DNA of 39,147 bases from a virus (IMGVR_UViG_3300020446_000026:1-39147); one strand, 5' to 3'. Positions 12,101 to 19,652 are shown, counted from the first letter of the stretch. Numbers and translations are program-made. Notes: a model not told the origin generated them from the sequence alone.

Positions 12101-15041
12101 TATTATAACAAAGTTAAACGAAACCGAAAATTTTGTTGGCACAGGTAGTAAATATGTATTTGATTTAAAATGGCCGATAGATGTAAAACCTGCTAATGTA
12201 AAAGTTACTGTTGGCGGTATTGAACTGCTTAACAGCGAATATATTTACACTAACCTGCAGGATAACACAAAATCATATGTAAGATTTAAAGGACGTATTA
12301 CTCTTAATGTTCCTCCAGCTAACACAAAAGCTATTGTAATAGAATATAAAAAAGATCCAGATTTATTAGTAGCACAAGATAGAGTAAACTTACTTTATGA
12401 TCCAACCACAGGAATGCTTGGTAAGGATATTACACAAGTTATGGACGGTGTAGATTATGGAGGAGTGGAAGTAAAAAGTTTTGGTTTTGAAAATCAAGGC
12501 GGTTTTGATGCTGAAGGTTGGTTCACAGGAAAATGGGACACTTATGACGATACTTACGAAGATGAAGTATTTAATTTTGACGGAAGCACTTTACTTATAG
12601 AACTTTCGAAACCTCTAGAAAGTGGTGTTGAATATAATGTTTATAAAAACAATGTACGTATAGATGATCCAAATTATGATGGTAGTACATTTATTGAAAA
12701 TTCAAACGCTATAATGGAAACACTTGTTGGAGACGGATCTCTTAAGATATTAAATTTAGATGATTTAGGTATAAAAGTAGCTGATGGGGATACACTTGTA
12801 ATACGTAAGAAGACAAGTGACGGTAGTTTCTTAGCAGATCCTAACGGTTACGATACTTTAATAGAAGGAGGAGATTTTCCTTACGCAACAGCAAGTGGAT
12901 TAGCAGCAGAAGATATATCTGTAGATGGTGATGGCTTTGTTACTCCTACTACAAGCAAAGGTCCTGAAGAAATAATCCCAGGACAAGTTTTAGATACAGT
13001 AGATATCCAAGTGTATGAAAGACCAACAGGCGGCGCCAGTAATATTAGAAGTTTTAATTACATTGGAGACGGAAGCACAAAAACTTTCGATATAGGACAG
13101 AATATTGCTTTTAACAATAATTTATTTTTAAAAGTAGGCGATGAAATAAAAACAAAAGAAGATTATGTATTTTCTATAGATAGACAGAGTATTATTTTAG
13201 ATGTTGCTCCTAGTGCAAATATAAAAGTAAACATAATTACTTTAGATGTCGCAGGAAAGAATGTGTTAGATTACGGCACATTTGTAGGAGACGGAAGTAC
13301 AATAGATTATCTTACAAATGTTCGCTGGACAGAAAACATGACACACTATGCTACAATAGATGGTGAATTACAAGATACGTTACTTATTAAGAGCGATGAC
13401 AGTGCCCATGATATGCCTGGAAATGTTGTAATTCGTTTTGCTAGACCTATAGCTAGTGATAAAATAATTAATTTTGGAATTTTTGAAGGCAATACTCAAA
13501 ATTACAGTTCTGTGCAAATTGATACTTTTATAGGTGACGGTAGTTCTTTGACATACACATTAGAAAAAACTCCGTTTAGCGGAACACCTAGTCAACACAA
13601 TACTATTGTGAAAGTTAACAACACAATTTTAACAGCAGGATACAGTCAACATTTTGCTGTATCAGATGTGCGAGAATATAGATTGGATTTATGGCAAGTA
13701 CCTCTAGGCACATTTAACCATCAGGATTTGTTAGTGTATTTGAATGATGTAGAACTAACATATGGTGCTCAATGGAATTATGTAAGTGCTGGAGAGTTTG
13801 ATATTTCTACAGTAGCTGATCAGCAAATAGGCTCAACAATTACACTATTGCCTGGCATAGGAAAAACTGGTGACACATTAAGAGTTTATGCCATTAAAGA
13901 CGGACAGTATGCATACGGATATTGGGATAGTGCAGGTGAATTTGTAAGCACTCCGGGAACAATATACATGGATAATGTATATGAGTCAAGTGATATTATT
14001 ACAGTGTATACGTTTAACAACGATGATGTACAGGGCATAGAAAGACAAGAATTTGATGTAGTAGAAAGAACTAAACTTACTGTAGGTTCTGACAATTGGT
14101 ATCAATTACGTCATTTACGTAATGGACTTATAGAGCTACGTAAACCTGCTGTTGATGCTCAGTATGTTTGGATTGTTAAAAATGGTACACTATTAACTCC
14201 AAGTGTGGATTATTTTGTCACAGAGAACAAAAAATATATCAAGATTGCATATGAATTATCAGAAAATGATACTATCGATATAATACATTTTTCTGATACG
14301 CCTTTAATACAAAAGTTTGGATGGAGACAGTTCAAAGATATCCTTAACAGAACACACTACAAAAGGCTTACAGGAGCAGAAGACGTTTTACTGGTAAGAG
14401 ATTTATATCCATGGGATAAAACAATCGAAGTTGAAAATGGTGATAAATTACCGCAACCTAGTGCCAATCCTGACATGCCAAGTATAATTTTTATTGAAGG
14501 TGAACGTATTGAATATTTTGTTAGAGACGGAAATATATTAAAGCAACTTAGACGTGCTACAATGGGCACAGGTGCAAAAGATGTTTACAAAGAAGGTACA
14601 GAGATATATCAACAAAGTGTAGATCAAAATATACCTTACAAAGATGAAACTATAACCCTTACACTAGATGGTGATGGTACTACTACAGATTTTCAGCTAG
14701 ATTGGACACCTACAAGTGTAAATGAATTTGAAGTTTTTGTTGCAGGCAAGCGTATGAGGAAAAACAGTATTGAAAGTTATCAATTTGAAACAATAGATAG
14801 CAACGGTAACACAGTAAGTGCTCCGCAAATGGATTCACCCGAAGGTGATGTAACACTTGCGCCAGAATTTACTGTTGCAGGAACAACACTTACACTTGCT
14901 GAGCCTGCACCAGAAAACAGCAAAGTAATTATAATTAGAAAGCAGGGAAGAACTTGGAGTGATCCGGGAACACAGCTAAGTAAATCAAAAGGTAATATAG
15001 CACGTTTCTTAAGAAATTCAACAACTGACTTGCCGCGATAA
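174..15041 (+). CDS. Giant virion structural protein, 4955 aa
   Basis: One uninterrupted frame of nearly 15 kb, starting at the ATG that overlaps the previous stop; GGAGG at 157-161 is a plausible if distant ribosome site. The N-terminal ~300 residues resemble the very large structural proteins of T4-like marine phages (recalled similarity, not searched). Visible modules: a GDG/DGT beta module at about 669-739; FG-GAP-like propeller blades at about 2085-2170, 2882-3022 and 3084-3112; two Gly-Tyr-rich repeats at about 3508-3575 and 3875-3954; several F-x-GDGS-type beta modules at about 4184-4576 and again near 4829. The last residues, rich in Ser/Lys/Asn and ending L-P-R, look like a genuine terminus. 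No signal peptide or protease motif was seen. It probably forms a baseplate- or tail-associated fibre or adhesin. Position among tail genes supports a virion role; the precise role is inferred. Confidence 0.85.
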   Translation: MSYDDNQNDPALPADKPIKRSSINHLPKYFRSRYNRKFLSATFDQMIQPGVAEKVNGYYGRKITNAYTADDNYVGDVSKQREDYQFEPASLIKDTLGNTTYYKDYNDYTNQIGNFNGANKNHDKLNAQEYYAWDPHIDWDKFVNFREYYWLPTGPQSVPVAGQTIDVVSTYTVTAQENLDNKSYIFSPDGKTPNPTLKLYRGITYRFEVDAPGLPLVFRSKRVEDPTFNIIQDSSDSTDKGTIEFRLDQSTPDVIYYMSDNDPGSSGVIEVYNIEEATKIDVDAEVVGKKTYKTGNGFELTNGMKIYFIGNVTPSSYAEGEYYVEGVGNEIKLIKEDALDVPTTFTTNITNPFDDGAFDRLPFGQSIGYPLTRDYILINRSAIDGNLWSRYNRWFHRDVIEKSAEINNQPVDVDQTTRASRPIIEFEAGIKLFDFGTKNKTDVDLVDIFTTDVRSVIEGATGYNIDNIDLSEGMRILFLGDKDERVYGKIFKVKFISFESRIQIALVDETDTDPIENETVLVRQGDVYKGKMFYFNGTEWKNGQDKTDVNVSPLFDLCDKDGNSYGDKTLYNASNFTGNKLFSYKQGLGANDTELGFPLSYRNITNSGDILFDFDLLGQTFTYQTDNSLFDVNSDIAFLKKYSTIDKFTFETGYKKAETLSTQKVERQYVYDGTQTTFDIDHYDESAKLTDLWLRVYKNNEIQKLGIDYTTTQDVNNVKQISFTKDLNVNDVILIKTKSATEKNDNGTYEFPINFERNPKNKNVTEFTLGEVNDHVSTIVEELDNFDGAFPGKSNLRDLGQVTVYGNRFVKHSGLINHSLYHLTNNESNVINSIKFARKEYGKFKRRFIQVAETLGFEGDIKTHVDLILTEINKSKTETNPFFFSDMVPLGAAKELRYEIEDANNTFFALSKVFDKTVLDKKAVTVYLNGVQLTHGKDYTFNTEGFAVITATKAENDIVTIYEYENTNGSYVPATPTKLGLYPSYEPAKFTDTTYRTTVDVIQGHDGSIVKAYGDYRDNLILELERRIYNNLKMSYDTSVFDLTDYIEGDVRNVNTPKNNLDRAMLSDFIEWTKIADTEYTKNNFVRSDSFTFNYESMQSPSGKVLPGYWRQVYMMAYDTDRPHSHPWEMLGFTVKPTWWETNYGPAPYTGDNLVMWQDIEKGKIAEPNKVAKFVSVYERPGLTNHIPSGPNGELLSPIASGYAQGFTSIGIEDNFKFGDGAPVESAWRRSSEYPFSLISSLILNAPSKMFATAFDRQRQVRNVAGIIVYKDTGKQIELDKIVYPASVSDTTQTYTSGFVNYVADYMFLDVTTSYEDYKNNITNIQNNIGFKIGAFTEKSKFKLILDSRSPTNEGNVFIPNENYEVFLNTSTPIKTVAYSGVIVEKVIGGYTVKGYSNTSATFKTHPVIKQQKDPVITIGGISEDFLKWASDKYYEKGYILEYQSAFYRVTESHTSGGTLDGDKTVKLAELPMTGGVRASFAKLYNRDVIKEVGYGTTFDTIQEVVDFMIGYGSWLEEQGFVFDNYEGNEAVVQDWKYSAKQFMFWTTQRWDNGTLITLSPAAQYLKFVSQYSVVANVYETIYGYSLVKADGKKLNSEFLAVGRENPNEFYIQTRNTADGIYAVTLPLVQKEHVVLLDNRTVFGDVIYDQEPGYRQERIKVAGYRTDEWNGSISIPGFFYDGAKIVQWEPWSDYDIGAIVKYKEFYYAADQKIPGTETFIDKQWNRLTDKPVGGLYSNWDYKSIQFTDFYDLDSDNFDVEQQRLAQHLIGYQKRKYLENIINDDVSQYKFYQGMLQDKGTKNSLTKMFDALASANKDSLQFYEEWAIKDGQYGAVDGFQEVDYILDENKFRLAPQPIELVNSVDTSSTDLVYKIRPYEVYQKSDDYSHAPFPTKYIEDTYVRNAGYVDLDDVKVIANTYDEIVNLTFQDLRQGDYVWVGTDNRSWSVYKYSNTTNNIISVTGGTDEFTLNLKETFRSVAVNDIIGVFDVTELDGFYKVKSVSGDKITLINDTDEDIEDIERCVGYITNFVKVRASNVDDANKIAQSNLEDGDILWIDKASDDKWAVVKNSRDYTLQQTVENQNGDDSALHNFASSIAVNKRNTVLAVGLPDYDNGKVNVYNRSSEGNNFILVAELVPLTGAAMDKERFGASVDVSEDGKYIYVGSPHASKVKTRYQDEFIETIDYLKNDIVKYDNSLWRAGVGIQGAEASINFQSFASVTQIRIALGLIDEIDDAPVVLASGNYPFTNTATDHVIVRAPFNQYEGSKIGDTITLKWNQRSNAYQNKNSIQDVAPFNGIYNPIVGTDFITGDHQILYKVDAVLYVDAATNVPVAGDTVETSGAIGTVAYKYNEQARVAIYMKDVNGTFPTTGSLFLTNGDFVGEYEKKLHNDISGSDYSSQWGGYWVIDVGLAYNTGPTETSLGDSGKGLIYQDFTPSGQTNQNRRYFNVLDVDDDSTVNSENTIGSYIRTLSTQGAPGAGGVVSPIYSDLYVMKAPKALTDNVNAGDKINVYVDQLLRWSDNSYKNITDTGLTTAITNKEQTITDIWDGYINFNFTKFDSLGNPFEPVVLGGGDTLRVRDLGTGAEADVAFYLRNGLNGTIFVKNSTGTFSLGNDFGDNVEIEFIGDAGRTNPIYQPDRVFGQIDSVGFSYAPFGIGKFLVFSGAPAIVPNNNILLESEYWFYDEAEVLGIPRQANIPGPDSNDWEEVFAIPVDANAENNLSDLLYEGMFSIFERNPSGTYDPQGYYINEYRASNQYLGTTVKGAKNNDLYRLFVYASQDGNNGKIYQYKKGIENNVTFDWDTARNKNFKGEFSDTKAYKENDIVYLDGTLLIAQTNLSAGPFNSSDWTSTDDLIDYVGYLPNDTNLSVINDSTDGSTVLDQESLGVFGKTIDTNSNGDVLIVSVTYDEAKPNGVVVYRVDNGFFQFDQLIEAPSKTIGFADSISISDDGMSIAISAPFDDEKDADQGIVYIYKQKDGKFILDQTLHSPKNERAEQFGTTISYTGDVLAVGSRNADSIFESTLDVFSEKKQGETYVNDPTSPPTRSPTTFDNSFTKFRKTNVDDGVVYVYENINEKLLYADIIQLNNANVDYFGRNVEARQNHVYVGLPRLETASRLGAFVDYRIQGTVYDNIRTPKDPVDLSKIKKVVLYNTKTKELLAYLDYIDVLQGKIAGVAEQELRYKTYYDPATYTTGTDVVVDKLNTWGTEQVGQLWWDLTNAKFLNPYQNDVTYSTNNWNKLFSSATIDVYEWIESTLTPEQWNAQADTNDGLAQGISGQSKSTTNYVLKKVYDSISQSFVDKYFYWVKDKKTIPNNEFRNESAFNTAQLIADPYSYGYKFVSFFSNNQFAINNCDTLIEGKDVALSVQYYTSDNQDTNIHNQYQILTDGLASSKPNRDIERKWFDSLIGYDTNNRPVPDTTLGAKKKYGILNTPRQSIFVNNVEALKQTIERINGVLIKNLIVENKNLTGLDYKENFPSSISRLYDTSVDTFAEIELIGVAKSKQAVLSPVIENGKIVRVNIVDPGRGYLVSPTYTIRGDSGEGADFTFTIDNAGQITNVVVNNQGQNYENTTSIEVRKFAALVKADETINGKWAIYERLSDTNSWNRIKSQAYNTTLYWEYADWYDTGVNETIDIDYLIDYSYQLDGLNDAIGDIVKISTIGTGGWLLLQKIDEQVTTDYTVNYKTIGRQNGTIQFKRGLYDVNANLNGFDSISFDVQFYDAQPTVEQRRILEVIRDDIFTVELEEEYNKLFFASIRYAFSEQPYIDWAFKTSFVKAQHNVGSLREDITFNNDNLPSYEDYLEEVKPFKTKLREYLSSYEKIEPTNTVITDFDLAPRYVESRGIQPHPSQVIQDMIVGTESDITTYPYRHWLDNASYEIKSVNIYNGGSKYSEPPVITAVGGGGTGAKFKSYLGVNGTIVKIEVINEGSGYISAPTLEINGSNPDGTDAKISAVIGHQTVRSFLTKVKFDRISSSFIITKLNETENFVGTGSKYVFDLKWPIDVKPANVKVTVGGIELLNSEYIYTNLQDNTKSYVRFKGRITLNVPPANTKAIVIEYKKDPDLLVAQDRVNLLYDPTTGMLGKDITQVMDGVDYGGVEVKSFGFENQGGFDAEGWFTGKWDTYDDTYEDEVFNFDGSTLLIELSKPLESGVEYNVYKNNVRIDDPNYDGSTFIENSNAIMETLVGDGSLKILNLDDLGIKVADGDTLVIRKKTSDGSFLADPNGYDTLIEGGDFPYATASGLAAEDISVDGDGFVTPTTSKGPEEIIPGQVLDTVDIQVYERPTGGASNIRSFNYIGDGSTKTFDIGQNIAFNNNLFLKVGDEIKTKEDYVFSIDRQSIILDVAPSANIKVNIITLDVAGKNVLDYGTFVGDGSTIDYLTNVRWTENMTHYATIDGELQDTLLIKSDDSAHDMPGNVVIRFARPIASDKIINFGIFEGNTQNYSSVQIDTFIGDGSSLTYTLEKTPFSGTPSQHNTIVKVNNTILTAGYSQHFAVSDVREYRLDLWQVPLGTFNHQDLLVYLNDVELTYGAQWNYVSAGEFDISTVADQQIGSTITLLPGIGKTGDTLRVYAIKDGQYAYGYWDSAGEFVSTPGTIYMDNVYESSDIITVYTFNNDDVQGIERQEFDVVERTKLTVGSDNWYQLRHLRNGLIELRKPAVDAQYVWIVKNGTLLTPSVDYFVTENKKYIKIAYELSENDTIDIIHFSDTPLIQKFGWRQFKDILNRTHYKRLTGAEDVLLVRDLYPWDKTIEVENGDKLPQPSANPDMPSIIFIEGERIEYFVRDGNILKQLRRATMGTGAKDVYKEGTEIYQQSVDQNIPYKDETITLTLDGDGTTTDFQLDWTPTSVNEFEVFVAGKRMRKNSIESYQFETIDSNGNTVSAPQMDSPEGDVTLAPEFTVAGTTLTLAEPAPENSKVIIIRKQGRTWSDPGTQLSKSKGNIARFLRNSTTDLPR

Positions 15042-15044
15042 ATA
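15037..15044 (+). promoter_or_regulatory. T4-like late promoter motif GATAAATA
   Basis: GATAAATA overlaps the stop codon of the giant gene and lies 17 bases before the next ATG. It matches the NATAAATA late motif described for T4-like cyanophages and the T4 late consensus TATAAATA, which is read by gp55-programmed host polymerase. The sequence around it, ATAAATACA, recurs at 19620 and 38641. Confidence 0.65.
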
Positions 15045-15060
15045 CATGTAGGAAAACAAA

Positions 15061-15675
15061 ATGACAGATAAAATAAACGAACATCAAGGTGTATATATAC
15101 AAGGACATATTAAAATACATGATCCTGAAAGTGGTCAAGTCATTGTAGATAAACGAAATGCTATTCATTATGAAAATATAAGTTTATCGCTTGCTGAAAG
15201 TTTAGGTAACAGTGGCAACGGTTGGATACATGAAATGGCATTTGGCAATGGCGGTACTAGTGTAGATCCAACAGGAATTATTACATATTTGACACCTAAC
15301 AGCACTGGAACAAATGCAAGTTTATATAATCAAACCTTTAAAAAAGTTGTAGATGATAGAAGCGTGTCAAACATTGATCCTGTACGTAATAAAATAGAAA
15401 CTAGGCATATTAGTGGCACTAATTACACAGATGTATTAGTCACATGTTTGCTTGACTATGGTGAACCTAGCGGTCAAGATGCGTTTGATACAGCTACCGA
15501 TCAAAATTCTTTATATGTTTTTGATGAACTAGGGTTGAAAGCATATGCTGCAGATGGTAATGGTAGATTGTTGACACATGTTGTATTTCATCCTGTGCAA
15601 AAAAGTTTAAACAGATTAGTACAGATAGATTATACAGTAAGGGTACAAAGTTTAACTGGATTCAACGAGGGATAA
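15061..15675 (+). CDS. Tail-associated structural protein, 204 aa
   Basis: The ATG at 15061 follows a TAGGAAAA ribosome site and the late motif at 15037. The protein is soluble, acidic and beta-rich, without signal peptide or membrane segment. It has a glycine/asparagine-rich patch around residues 45-65 and ends with a strand-like segment before G-F-N-E-G. I recall similar short proteins beside tail-fibre genes in T4-like marine phages, but no named family can be assigned. Between the giant structural gene and the fibre genes, and apparently co-transcribed with the 673-residue fibre gene only 3 bases downstream, it is most likely a baseplate or fibre-connector component. The role is inferred from context. 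Confidence 0.7.
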   Translation: MTDKINEHQGVYIQGHIKIHDPESGQVIVDKRNAIHYENISLSLAESLGNSGNGWIHEMAFGNGGTSVDPTGIITYLTPNSTGTNASLYNQTFKKVVDDRSVSNIDPVRNKIETRHISGTNYTDVLVTCLLDYGEPSGQDAFDTATDQNSLYVFDELGLKAYAADGNGRLLTHVVFHPVQKSLNRLVQIDYTVRVQSLTGFNEG

Positions 15676-15678
15676 TAA

Positions 15679-17700
15679 ATGGCTTATACTATTGCATATA
15701 CAGACCAAGCCAACAAAGGCACAATTACCATTGAAGATAATACTCTCAACACTACAACTGATTTAAAAATTCCAGGTAGAAATACAACTGCATACGGAAC
15801 TGCTATTGCAGAAAACTTTTTACACTTGTTAGAAAATTTTGCAAGCACTACACAGCCTAGCAATCCTGTTGAAGGCCAACTGTGGTATGATAGTACTCCT
15901 GGAAAAGAGCAACTAAAAGTTTATAATCTTCCGGATTGGGTGCCTGTAGGTGGAATAATTAGAGGAACTACAGAACCAGAAGCGGCCAATAGTCAAATAG
16001 GTGACTTATGGACTGATACAGATAATCAACAATTATATTTGTTTAGTGGTTCTGGATGGGTACTTGTAGGTCCAACGTTTAGTGATGGACTTAACACAGG
16101 ACCGATACCAGTGTCAGTAACAGGTACTGACAATGTTGTGTATAATGTTGTGCAGATCGAAGTTGATGCACAACCTGTAGCAATTATTGCTACAGATGAA
16201 TTTATTCCTAAAACAGTCATTCCAGGTTTCACAGTAATTAAACCAGGCGTAACTCTATCTAATAGAGATATCAAAGGAGACGGTGCTGCAAAATTTTATG
16301 GCACAGCAGAAAAAGCTGAATCTCTTATTGTAAACAATGTAAATGTAAGTGCAGGAAACTTTTTAAGAAGTGATATTGTAAGCACAACATTGAATGCACT
16401 CAATGTGCAAAACAATTCTGGTATTAATTACGGTATCAATTCTGAGATGAATATAGGTATTGAAGGAAATGCTGGTATAATACAACATCAAATTGCTGGA
16501 TCTAACATAGACTTAAGAGTGAAAAATGCAGGTACATCAAAAACTGTGGTGAGAGTTGATAGTGATCTTAAAGTAGGAATAAACAATGAAGCACCAGAAG
16601 AAGCATTAGATGTTACAGGTAACATACAACAGAGTGGTGTACTAAAAATTAATGATACCACAGATGCAACAACTATCGGTACAGGTAGTGCAATTATAAA
16701 AGGTGGAGTTGGAATTGCAAAAAACTTATTTGTTGGCGGACAAACAGAATTAGAAAATACTTTAACAACACGTATTATAGAACCTGATCAAAATAATGTT
16801 AGAAACATTGGTGCTCCACTCAACAGGTATAAAACTATATATTCAACTACGTTTATAGGTAACTTGACAGGAAATGTAAGTGGTACTGTGTCAGGTAGAG
16901 CAGGATCTGCAGATAAACTAACAAGTTCAACAACATTTAGACTTACAGGTGATGTTAGTGCTGATGATTTTGTATTTGATGGACAAGTTGGCGGAAGTGT
17001 TAAAACATTCACAACAAGCATCAGTAACACTATTGTATCAAATAAAACAAATGTTACAGAATCTCAAGTAGATGATGAAATTTTAATTAACAGAACATCT
17101 GGCGATACAGGACTTAAAAAAATATCAAGACGTAATTTGTTAAAAGCTGTTGCAGTGAATCCTCCGGGTGTTGTTGTACCATTTGCAGGAGTTGCTACAC
17201 CAACTGGCTGGTTGCTTTGTGACGGTGCAGAATATCTTATAGCTGAGTACCAACAATTATTTGATGCTATTGGTTTTTCTTTCAAAGACAATCCAGAAAC
17301 TGGAAAATTTGCTTTACCTGATTTAAGAGGCAGGTTCCCATTAGGATTAGATAATATGAACGGTGTAAGTGCTAATAGAGTTACTAATAATTCAGCAGAT
17401 ACACTAGGGGGAATAGGCGGAAGTGAATCAAAAAGTATAACAACTCAAAATTTACCAGAGCATGAACATGATTTACGTTCGCCAACTGGTGAACAATTTT
17501 TTGCAGTGCGTGAAATAAACACAGGAGATACATTGCCAACTGGAGTTGAAAGGTCAACATTTGATGTGGCATCACAACAAAACAGTCAACGTTTATTGAC
17601 TAGTGGAGGTGTACTTGATGGAGGCAACGGCGATCCGTTAGATGTTATGAATCCTTATATAGGTATGAAATATATTATATACACAGGTAGGAGTGCATAA
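15679..17700 (+). CDS. Tail fibre protein with tail-collar domain, 673 aa
   Basis: The ATG at 15679 has GAGG at 15667-15670. Residues 1 to about 235 form a module shared with the next two fibre proteins, marked by G-Q-L-W-Y-D at 66-71 and a second L-W-x-D repeat near 108. The middle (about 240-480) is a repetitive Gly/Thr/Asn-rich fibre shaft. Residues about 494-560 form a phage tail-collar domain (PF07484 type): Pro-rich entry, G-W-L-L-C-D-G-A, then L-P-D-L-R-G-R-F-P. The His/Gly-rich end is typical of collar fibres. By family it is a distal or short tail-fibre component that contacts the host surface. Its stop overlaps the next start (TAATG). Confidence 0.9.
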   Translation: MAYTIAYTDQANKGTITIEDNTLNTTTDLKIPGRNTTAYGTAIAENFLHLLENFASTTQPSNPVEGQLWYDSTPGKEQLKVYNLPDWVPVGGIIRGTTEPEAANSQIGDLWTDTDNQQLYLFSGSGWVLVGPTFSDGLNTGPIPVSVTGTDNVVYNVVQIEVDAQPVAIIATDEFIPKTVIPGFTVIKPGVTLSNRDIKGDGAAKFYGTAEKAESLIVNNVNVSAGNFLRSDIVSTTLNALNVQNNSGINYGINSEMNIGIEGNAGIIQHQIAGSNIDLRVKNAGTSKTVVRVDSDLKVGINNEAPEEALDVTGNIQQSGVLKINDTTDATTIGTGSAIIKGGVGIAKNLFVGGQTELENTLTTRIIEPDQNNVRNIGAPLNRYKTIYSTTFIGNLTGNVSGTVSGRAGSADKLTSSTTFRLTGDVSADDFVFDGQVGGSVKTFTTSISNTIVSNKTNVTESQVDDEILINRTSGDTGLKKISRRNLLKAVAVNPPGVVVPFAGVATPTGWLLCDGAEYLIAEYQQLFDAIGFSFKDNPETGKFALPDLRGRFPLGLDNMNGVSANRVTNNSADTLGGIGGSESKSITTQNLPEHEHDLRSPTGEQFFAVREINTGDTLPTGVERSTFDVASQQNSQRLLTSGGVLDGGNGDPLDVMNPYIGMKYIIYTGRSA

Positions 17701-19616
17701 TGAGTTACATTTTAAATAAAACAGACGGCACGCTTCTAGTTACTCTTGTTGATGGTTCTATTGATACCACAAGCACAGATATTACATTAGTAGGAAGAAA
17801 TTATAAAGGTTTTGGTGAATTTATTAATGAAAACTATATTAAAATGCTTGAAAACTTTTCTAGCAGTAGTGCACCTACAAATCCGCTTAAAGGGCAACTA
17901 TGGTATGATACAGCAGATGCAAGATTAAAAATCTTTAACGGTAGTGATTGGAAGGTAGCAGGCGGACCAATTGTTAGTAATCAAGAACCAAATAATTTAG
18001 TAGCAGGCGACCTATGGATTGATGATGCTAAGAATAGATTATATTTCTATGATGGAACAGATCTTGTTCTTGTTGGTCCTATGTACACACAAAGGCAAGG
18101 AAAAACAGGATTTGAAGCTGATAGTGTTGTAGATGATGGTAACGTTACAAGAACAGTTTTAAAACTATTTGTTGGCGGCGTACTTGCAGGTGTACATTCA
18201 CGTGTGCAATTTCGTCCAGGAAACAATTTTGAAATACAAGGTTATCCTGTAGATGCAAATGATACACAAACACCTCAACGCCAATTAATAAAAGTCGGAT
18301 TTAATCCCGTCAATCCTACAGGAGAAACTTACAAATATAACGGTACTGCTGAGTCGGCAGAAGCATTAGTTGATGGCGCCGGCACAAGATATGACTTTAC
18401 AAAATTTGTTTCTACCACCGGTGACCAAAATATGACAGGTAGTTTGTTTGTGAAAAATAGCGGCGGCCTAGCAATTGGTGTTGGTGATAGTAAATATCAT
18501 GCTATAAAAATAGATGGCACTACTACAGTATTTGAGAATCAACAAGGCGGTTCAGATATTGATATGAGAATAAGAGTAGGCAACTCAACAAATAGTGCTT
18601 TATACATAGATTCTACAAATGAATATGTTGGTTTTTTTAATTCTAATCCTACTGCATCTTTAGATGTTACTGGAAATGGAAAAATAAGCGGTAATTTAGA
18701 AGTAGCAGGCAATCTTACTGTTACAGGTACAACCCTTGCATTAGATGTATCTAACTTTAGCATTGAAGGTAAAACACTCGAACTTGCTATTCCGAGTGAC
18801 AGTACACTTCCTACTGATGCTTCTATAGATCAAGGTGGAGTTATTCTAAATAGTCAAACTGGATCTAAGGATTTACTATGGCGTAATGCTACATCGGCTT
18901 GGACATTTAATCAAAATGTAGACTTGCAAGCGACAGATACAATAGGAAGTCCTGCATATCATATCAAGGGAGTGAAAAAACTTTCTGAAACAGAATTACA
19001 TAATACTGTTACACAAGCAACAGGAATAACAAGAGTAGGTACACTTACACAATTAGACGTTGATGATATAAACATAGACGGTACAACTATTACATCTTCA
19101 GGTGATTTAAACATTTCAACAAACGGTGACATAGTTGTCAATACAAAAAAAATTACAGGGGTAGCAACACCTACTGCTGATAGCCATGTAGCTACTAAAG
19201 GTTACACAGATAATGCAATCCAAACTGAGTCACTTATTTTAAGTTTAGATATCACAGGATTGACATCACCTAATCCACCAGGCACAGGTGATGGACCCGT
19301 GACTAATGTAATTGCAATACTTACATCAATGTATACAGCAGGTGTAAAGACACTTACAAACGGTGCTAAAGCTGTAATACATGCTGTTGATTATAGTTCA
19401 GCATCAGTTACTGGTATTGATATAAATGCGGCTATGAGTAAATCTACAGTAAGTGTAGATAAAAATAATGTAGTAAATGCACAATCTGTTGTGCAAGATG
19501 TGACATTTGCTGCGGCAAGCGGTTCAGCTAGCCTAGTTCCTAATAGATACACAATGGTGTTTACTGTATCAGGAGGAGCCTGGACGCATACAAGCACAAC
19601 AACATATACACCATAA
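17700..19616 (+). CDS. Tail fibre protein, paralogue 2, 638 aa
   Basis: The ATG at 17700 overlaps the previous stop; AGGAG at 17689-17693 supports it. Residues 1 to about 240 align with the two flanking fibre proteins (G-Q-L-W-Y-D at 65-70, a G-D-L-W-I-D repeat near 103). The centre is a beta-rich shaft with a G-N-G-K-I-S-G-N-L-E-V-A-G-N-L-T type repeat near 325, common in phage fibres. Near residue 485 a G-V-A-x-P-x-x-x-x-D-A/S-x-x-K-G-Y-type segment, also frequent in fibres, precedes a different C-terminal domain of about 140 residues without collar motifs. That domain is probably the receptor-specific part. The fibre call is firm; the binding target is unknown. Confidence 0.85.
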   Translation: MSYILNKTDGTLLVTLVDGSIDTTSTDITLVGRNYKGFGEFINENYIKMLENFSSSSAPTNPLKGQLWYDTADARLKIFNGSDWKVAGGPIVSNQEPNNLVAGDLWIDDAKNRLYFYDGTDLVLVGPMYTQRQGKTGFEADSVVDDGNVTRTVLKLFVGGVLAGVHSRVQFRPGNNFEIQGYPVDANDTQTPQRQLIKVGFNPVNPTGETYKYNGTAESAEALVDGAGTRYDFTKFVSTTGDQNMTGSLFVKNSGGLAIGVGDSKYHAIKIDGTTTVFENQQGGSDIDMRIRVGNSTNSALYIDSTNEYVGFFNSNPTASLDVTGNGKISGNLEVAGNLTVTGTTLALDVSNFSIEGKTLELAIPSDSTLPTDASIDQGGVILNSQTGSKDLLWRNATSAWTFNQNVDLQATDTIGSPAYHIKGVKKLSETELHNTVTQATGITRVGTLTQLDVDDINIDGTTITSSGDLNISTNGDIVVNTKKITGVATPTADSHVATKGYTDNAIQTESLILSLDITGLTSPNPPGTGDGPVTNVIAILTSMYTAGVKTLTNGAKAVIHAVDYSSASVTGIDINAAMSKSTVSVDKNNVVNAQSVVQDVTFAAASGSASLVPNRYTMVFTVSGGAWTHTSTTTYTP

Positions 19617-19619
19617 ACG

Positions 19620-19627
19620 AATAAATA
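19620..19627 (+). promoter_or_regulatory. T4-like late promoter motif AATAAATA
   Basis: AATAAATA lies 4 bases after the stop of the second fibre gene and 26 bases before the next ATG. It matches the NATAAATA late motif and shares ATAAATACA with the motifs at 15037 and 38641. An odd-centred palindrome, AATACATTATGTATT at 19624-19638, overlaps its 3' half and may only be a consequence of base composition. Confidence 0.65.
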
Positions 19628-19652
19628 CATTATGTATTAGGGGTTATAAGAA

